A DNA stretch of 11,103 nt from an uncultured beta proteobacterium (GTDB lineage Bacteria; Pseudomonadota; Gammaproteobacteria; Burkholderiales; Rhodocyclaceae): positions 1-11,103 of the forward strand of contig CAIZHL010000275.1 in the NCBI GenBank assembly GCA_903932755.1. Direction: 5' to 3'. Numbering within the stretch: the first letter of the stretch is position 1; each line of letters opens with the position of its first letter. Of this stretch, positions 9,869 through 11,103 are shown piece by piece. Under the pieces are notes generated by a model, which saw nothing but the letters and a program-made list of their open reading frames with translations, searched no databases and was not told the origin of the DNA. The position numbers were made by a program, and so were the translations under genes.

Positions 9869-10408
9869 TTACAGCCTCGTGTATTTGATCCGATCCAGGG
9901 CAGCTTGATCAATCAACCGTGCCAACTTTCCAGAGGGTCTCCAATTTCCACCTTGAGAAACAAAGCGGGTCGCCGCATCAACAACGACTGACGCTTCCTC
10001 CGATTCCGTGGCCAATGAAGCCATCGCCAGTTCCGCTCGAGCCCATTGTTGCTGTTGAAATGCTGCCGCATCAACGCGACCTTCAGCATCAAAGACAAGG
10101 AAACTGAACGCTGCGCGAAACACGCGAATGGCCCGGCGATCCTGCATTTCCACGAGGACATCAGTCATGCGGATCCTGGTTCCCTTGAACTGAGGCCAAC
10201 GGTGACTTTGGGGATCGCGAAGCATCCGGTCAAACTTGGTATTCGGCAGGCGATACAGGCAGTCGTCTTGATCGAGCAGGAACCGTCGGCACGAGATCCC
10301 TGTCACGCGCCCATTTTGCCGAGACGCCTTCAGGGCGGCGTCTCGGACAGCTCGCACTGTGTCCAGCGAGATGACCCGACTACGTCGGTCGGGTGGTGGT
10401 GACTTCAT
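9869..10408 (-). CDS. Conserved-looking hypothetical protein, 179 residues (second gene of the cluster)
   Basis: I do not recognise this family. From ATG 10408 the product is a soluble, mixed-charge protein. The N-terminal third is basic (RSRVISLDTVRAVRDAALKASR), the middle reads DQDDCLYRLPNTKFDRML, and residues 76-110 run KGTRIRMTDVLVEMQDRRAIRV then FSFLVFDAEG, with a Gln-rich patch at 118-121. No membrane segment or known catalytic motif is seen. The start is uncertain: ATG 10432 would add eight residues, and neither has a clear ribosome binding site. With ATG 10408 it overlaps the upstream gene's end by 29 bp, so translational coupling is likely. The frame stays open to 10582, but that extension overlaps the upstream coding sequence. 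Confidence 0.65.
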   Translation of the reverse strand: MKSPPPDRRSRVISLDTVRAVRDAALKASRQNGRVTGISCRRFLLDQDDCLYRLPNTKFDRMLRDPQSHRWPQFKGTRIRMTDVLVEMQDRRAIRVFRAAFSFLVFDAEGRVDAAAFQQQQWARAELAMASLATESEEASVVVDAATRFVSQGGNWRPSGKLARLIDQAALDRIKYTRL

Positions 10409-10718
10409 CAGCAAGAGCGATCTCGTAGTCATGGTCAGGGACCGCTTGCCCGGTGATGCAAGCAAAGCAGCCAAGGCCAGCCTGTGACGAGCCAACAATC
10501 CATATCGACGCCCCGCACTGGCAACGAATCCCGTTGCGGTGAGCGTTAATGGCAAACTCCAGTTGTTGTGTGAGTTCCACACGCTTGGTGCCCGGATTTG
10601 CGCCCAGGTGCAATTCGACGTAGTCGCAGAGGTTGATTGACGTAAAACCAGTTTTCACACGCGCTTTCGCCAAAACAGAAAGGGAGAATTCTCCCATACC
10701 AGATGCTCTGGTGTGCAT
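10380..10718 (-). CDS. Zinc-ribbon-like small protein (first gene of the cluster)
   Basis: The 112-residue product has four cysteines arranged CQC (C66, C68) and CFAC (C84, C87) around a 15-residue hydrophobic loop, the look of a zinc ribbon or rubredoxin-like knuckle. The rest is soluble: a basic N-terminal region with LAKARVKTGF at 16-25 and VELTQQLEFAINAHRNG before the ribbon. I do not recognise the family. Zinc ribbons often bind nucleic acid or protein partners, so DNA or RNA binding is only an inference. Start candidates are ATG 10718 (used here) and ATG 10697 (105 residues), with no clear ribosome binding site for either. It is upstream of and overlaps the 179-residue gene, suggesting an operon read toward lower coordinates. 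Confidence 0.65.
   Translation of the reverse strand: MHTRASGMGEFSLSVLAKARVKTGFTSINLCDYVELHLGANPGTKRVELTQQLEFAINAHRNGIRCQCGASIWIVGSSQAGLGCFACITGQAVPDHDYEIALADEVTTTRPT
10682..10712. promoter_or_regulatory. Twin perfect palindromes at the 5' end of the cluster
   Basis: GGGAGAATTCTCCC (10682-10695) is a perfect 14-bp palindrome. Two bases later ACCAGA-TGC-TCTGGT (10698-10712) is a perfect 6-bp inverted repeat with a 3-bp centre. Both lie over the start region of the zinc-ribbon gene; if translation begins at ATG 10697, the second is in the leader and the first covers codons 2-6. Two dimer-binding sites for a repressor are a reasonable reading. Binding is not shown by the sequence. Confidence 0.4.
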
Positions 10719-11103
10719 TCGCTGTTGGCCGAGTCGCTTGTTGCCAGCATTTCGTCAGTCGAAGCGGGTTGGCCCGGTTGGCAAATGTTTCTGCCGTGAT
10801 GACCCTGATGGGCTAGCTACGTCCGGTGCACTCGGTGACCACGGGCCGCTATCCGCCACCGGAACTTCAACGGCTCCTTTGCGGCGCCGAACTGGAAGGG
10901 GCCAATGAGTGCTCTGTGCCCATAGCCGACCTCGATTTTTCCTGACAGCGGCCGTTCGCCGCGAACCCCGGAATTTGAAATGCAGCCATTCGCTATGCGT
11001 TGGTGATATTCTTGCCCTGAAGGCTCCTGTGCAGTGTTCGATCAGGTGGCGCTCACAGCAGAGCGGAGCATCAGCGTCGCGCCCGAAAACTCAGTCAAAC
11101 GCA
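10719..11103. other. Terminal region without a supported gene
   Basis: No convincing coding sequence, RNA gene or known repeat was found. A plus-strand frame (10633-10908) is open, but it runs antisense to the zinc-ribbon gene and its composition is Arg/Pro-rich and shadow-like. A small hairpin, GCGGC/GCCGC with loop CGTTC, lies at 10948-10962. The promoter of the three-gene cluster should lie near 10720-10800 on the minus strand, but no clear -35/-10 pair was identified. A minus-strand frame open from the right edge to a stop at 11042-11044 could be the end of another gene, too short to judge. Confidence 0.5.

Noticed and set aside
10633..10908. Plus-strand open frame of 91 codons
   Set aside because: Antisense to the zinc-ribbon gene at its start, then Arg/Pro-rich with no recognisable feature.
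11042..11103. End of a possible minus-strand gene at the right edge
   Set aside because: Only about 19 codons are visible and nothing identifies them.

Overview
The window looks like chromosomal DNA from a GC-rich betaproteobacterium (a Rhodocyclales-like lineage is my guess). This rests on the amino-acid ABC transporter and PEP carboxylase coding style and on the class of intergenic palindromes; it was not checked by any search. The left half (about 1-5840) is dense, GC-rich housekeeping DNA. The right end (about 9080-11103) is less GC-rich and gene-poor, and carries palindromes and small unrecognised genes typical of accessory DNA.

Layout. 1-332 (+): 3' end of a polar amino-acid ABC transporter ATPase, GltL/GlnQ type. 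342-755 (+): a small thioredoxin-fold protein with a CSWC motif. 752-3532 (+): phosphoenolpyruvate carboxylase (ppc), overlapping the previous gene by ATGA. 3554-3877: four perfect 81-bp tandem units, each able to fold into a cloverleaf, filling the gap between convergent genes. 3882-5075 (-): ClsB-type cardiolipin synthase. 5072-5836 (-): YbhP-type endonuclease/exonuclease/phosphatase-family protein, overlapping clsB by GTGA. 5970-9077 (-): a 1035-residue hybrid sensor histidine kinase (TM-dCache-TM-HAMP-PAS-PAS-HisKA-HATPase-REC). 9078-9628: non-coding, with three almost contiguous hairpins (9254-9375) and an 18-bp inverted-repeat pair (9422-9528). 9629-10718 (-): a compact run of three small unrecognised genes, the first encoding a zinc-ribbon-like protein, with two adjacent perfect palindromes at its 5' end. 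10719-11103: no supported gene.

How the genes relate. The first three genes probably share one transcript (amino-acid uptake, a thiol protein, anaplerosis), with spacing of 9 bp and then an overlap. ybhP-clsB is a translationally coupled pair that matches the E. coli ybhP/ybhO (clsB) neighbourhood and points to membrane phospholipid metabolism. The sensor kinase has no partner regulator here and carries its own receiver domain. The three small right-hand genes look like an operon of unknown role.

The strongest candidates for something not covered by routine annotation are the cloverleaf array at 3554-3877, the hairpin string with alternative pairings at 9254-9375, and the three-gene cluster with its twin palindromes at 9629-10718.
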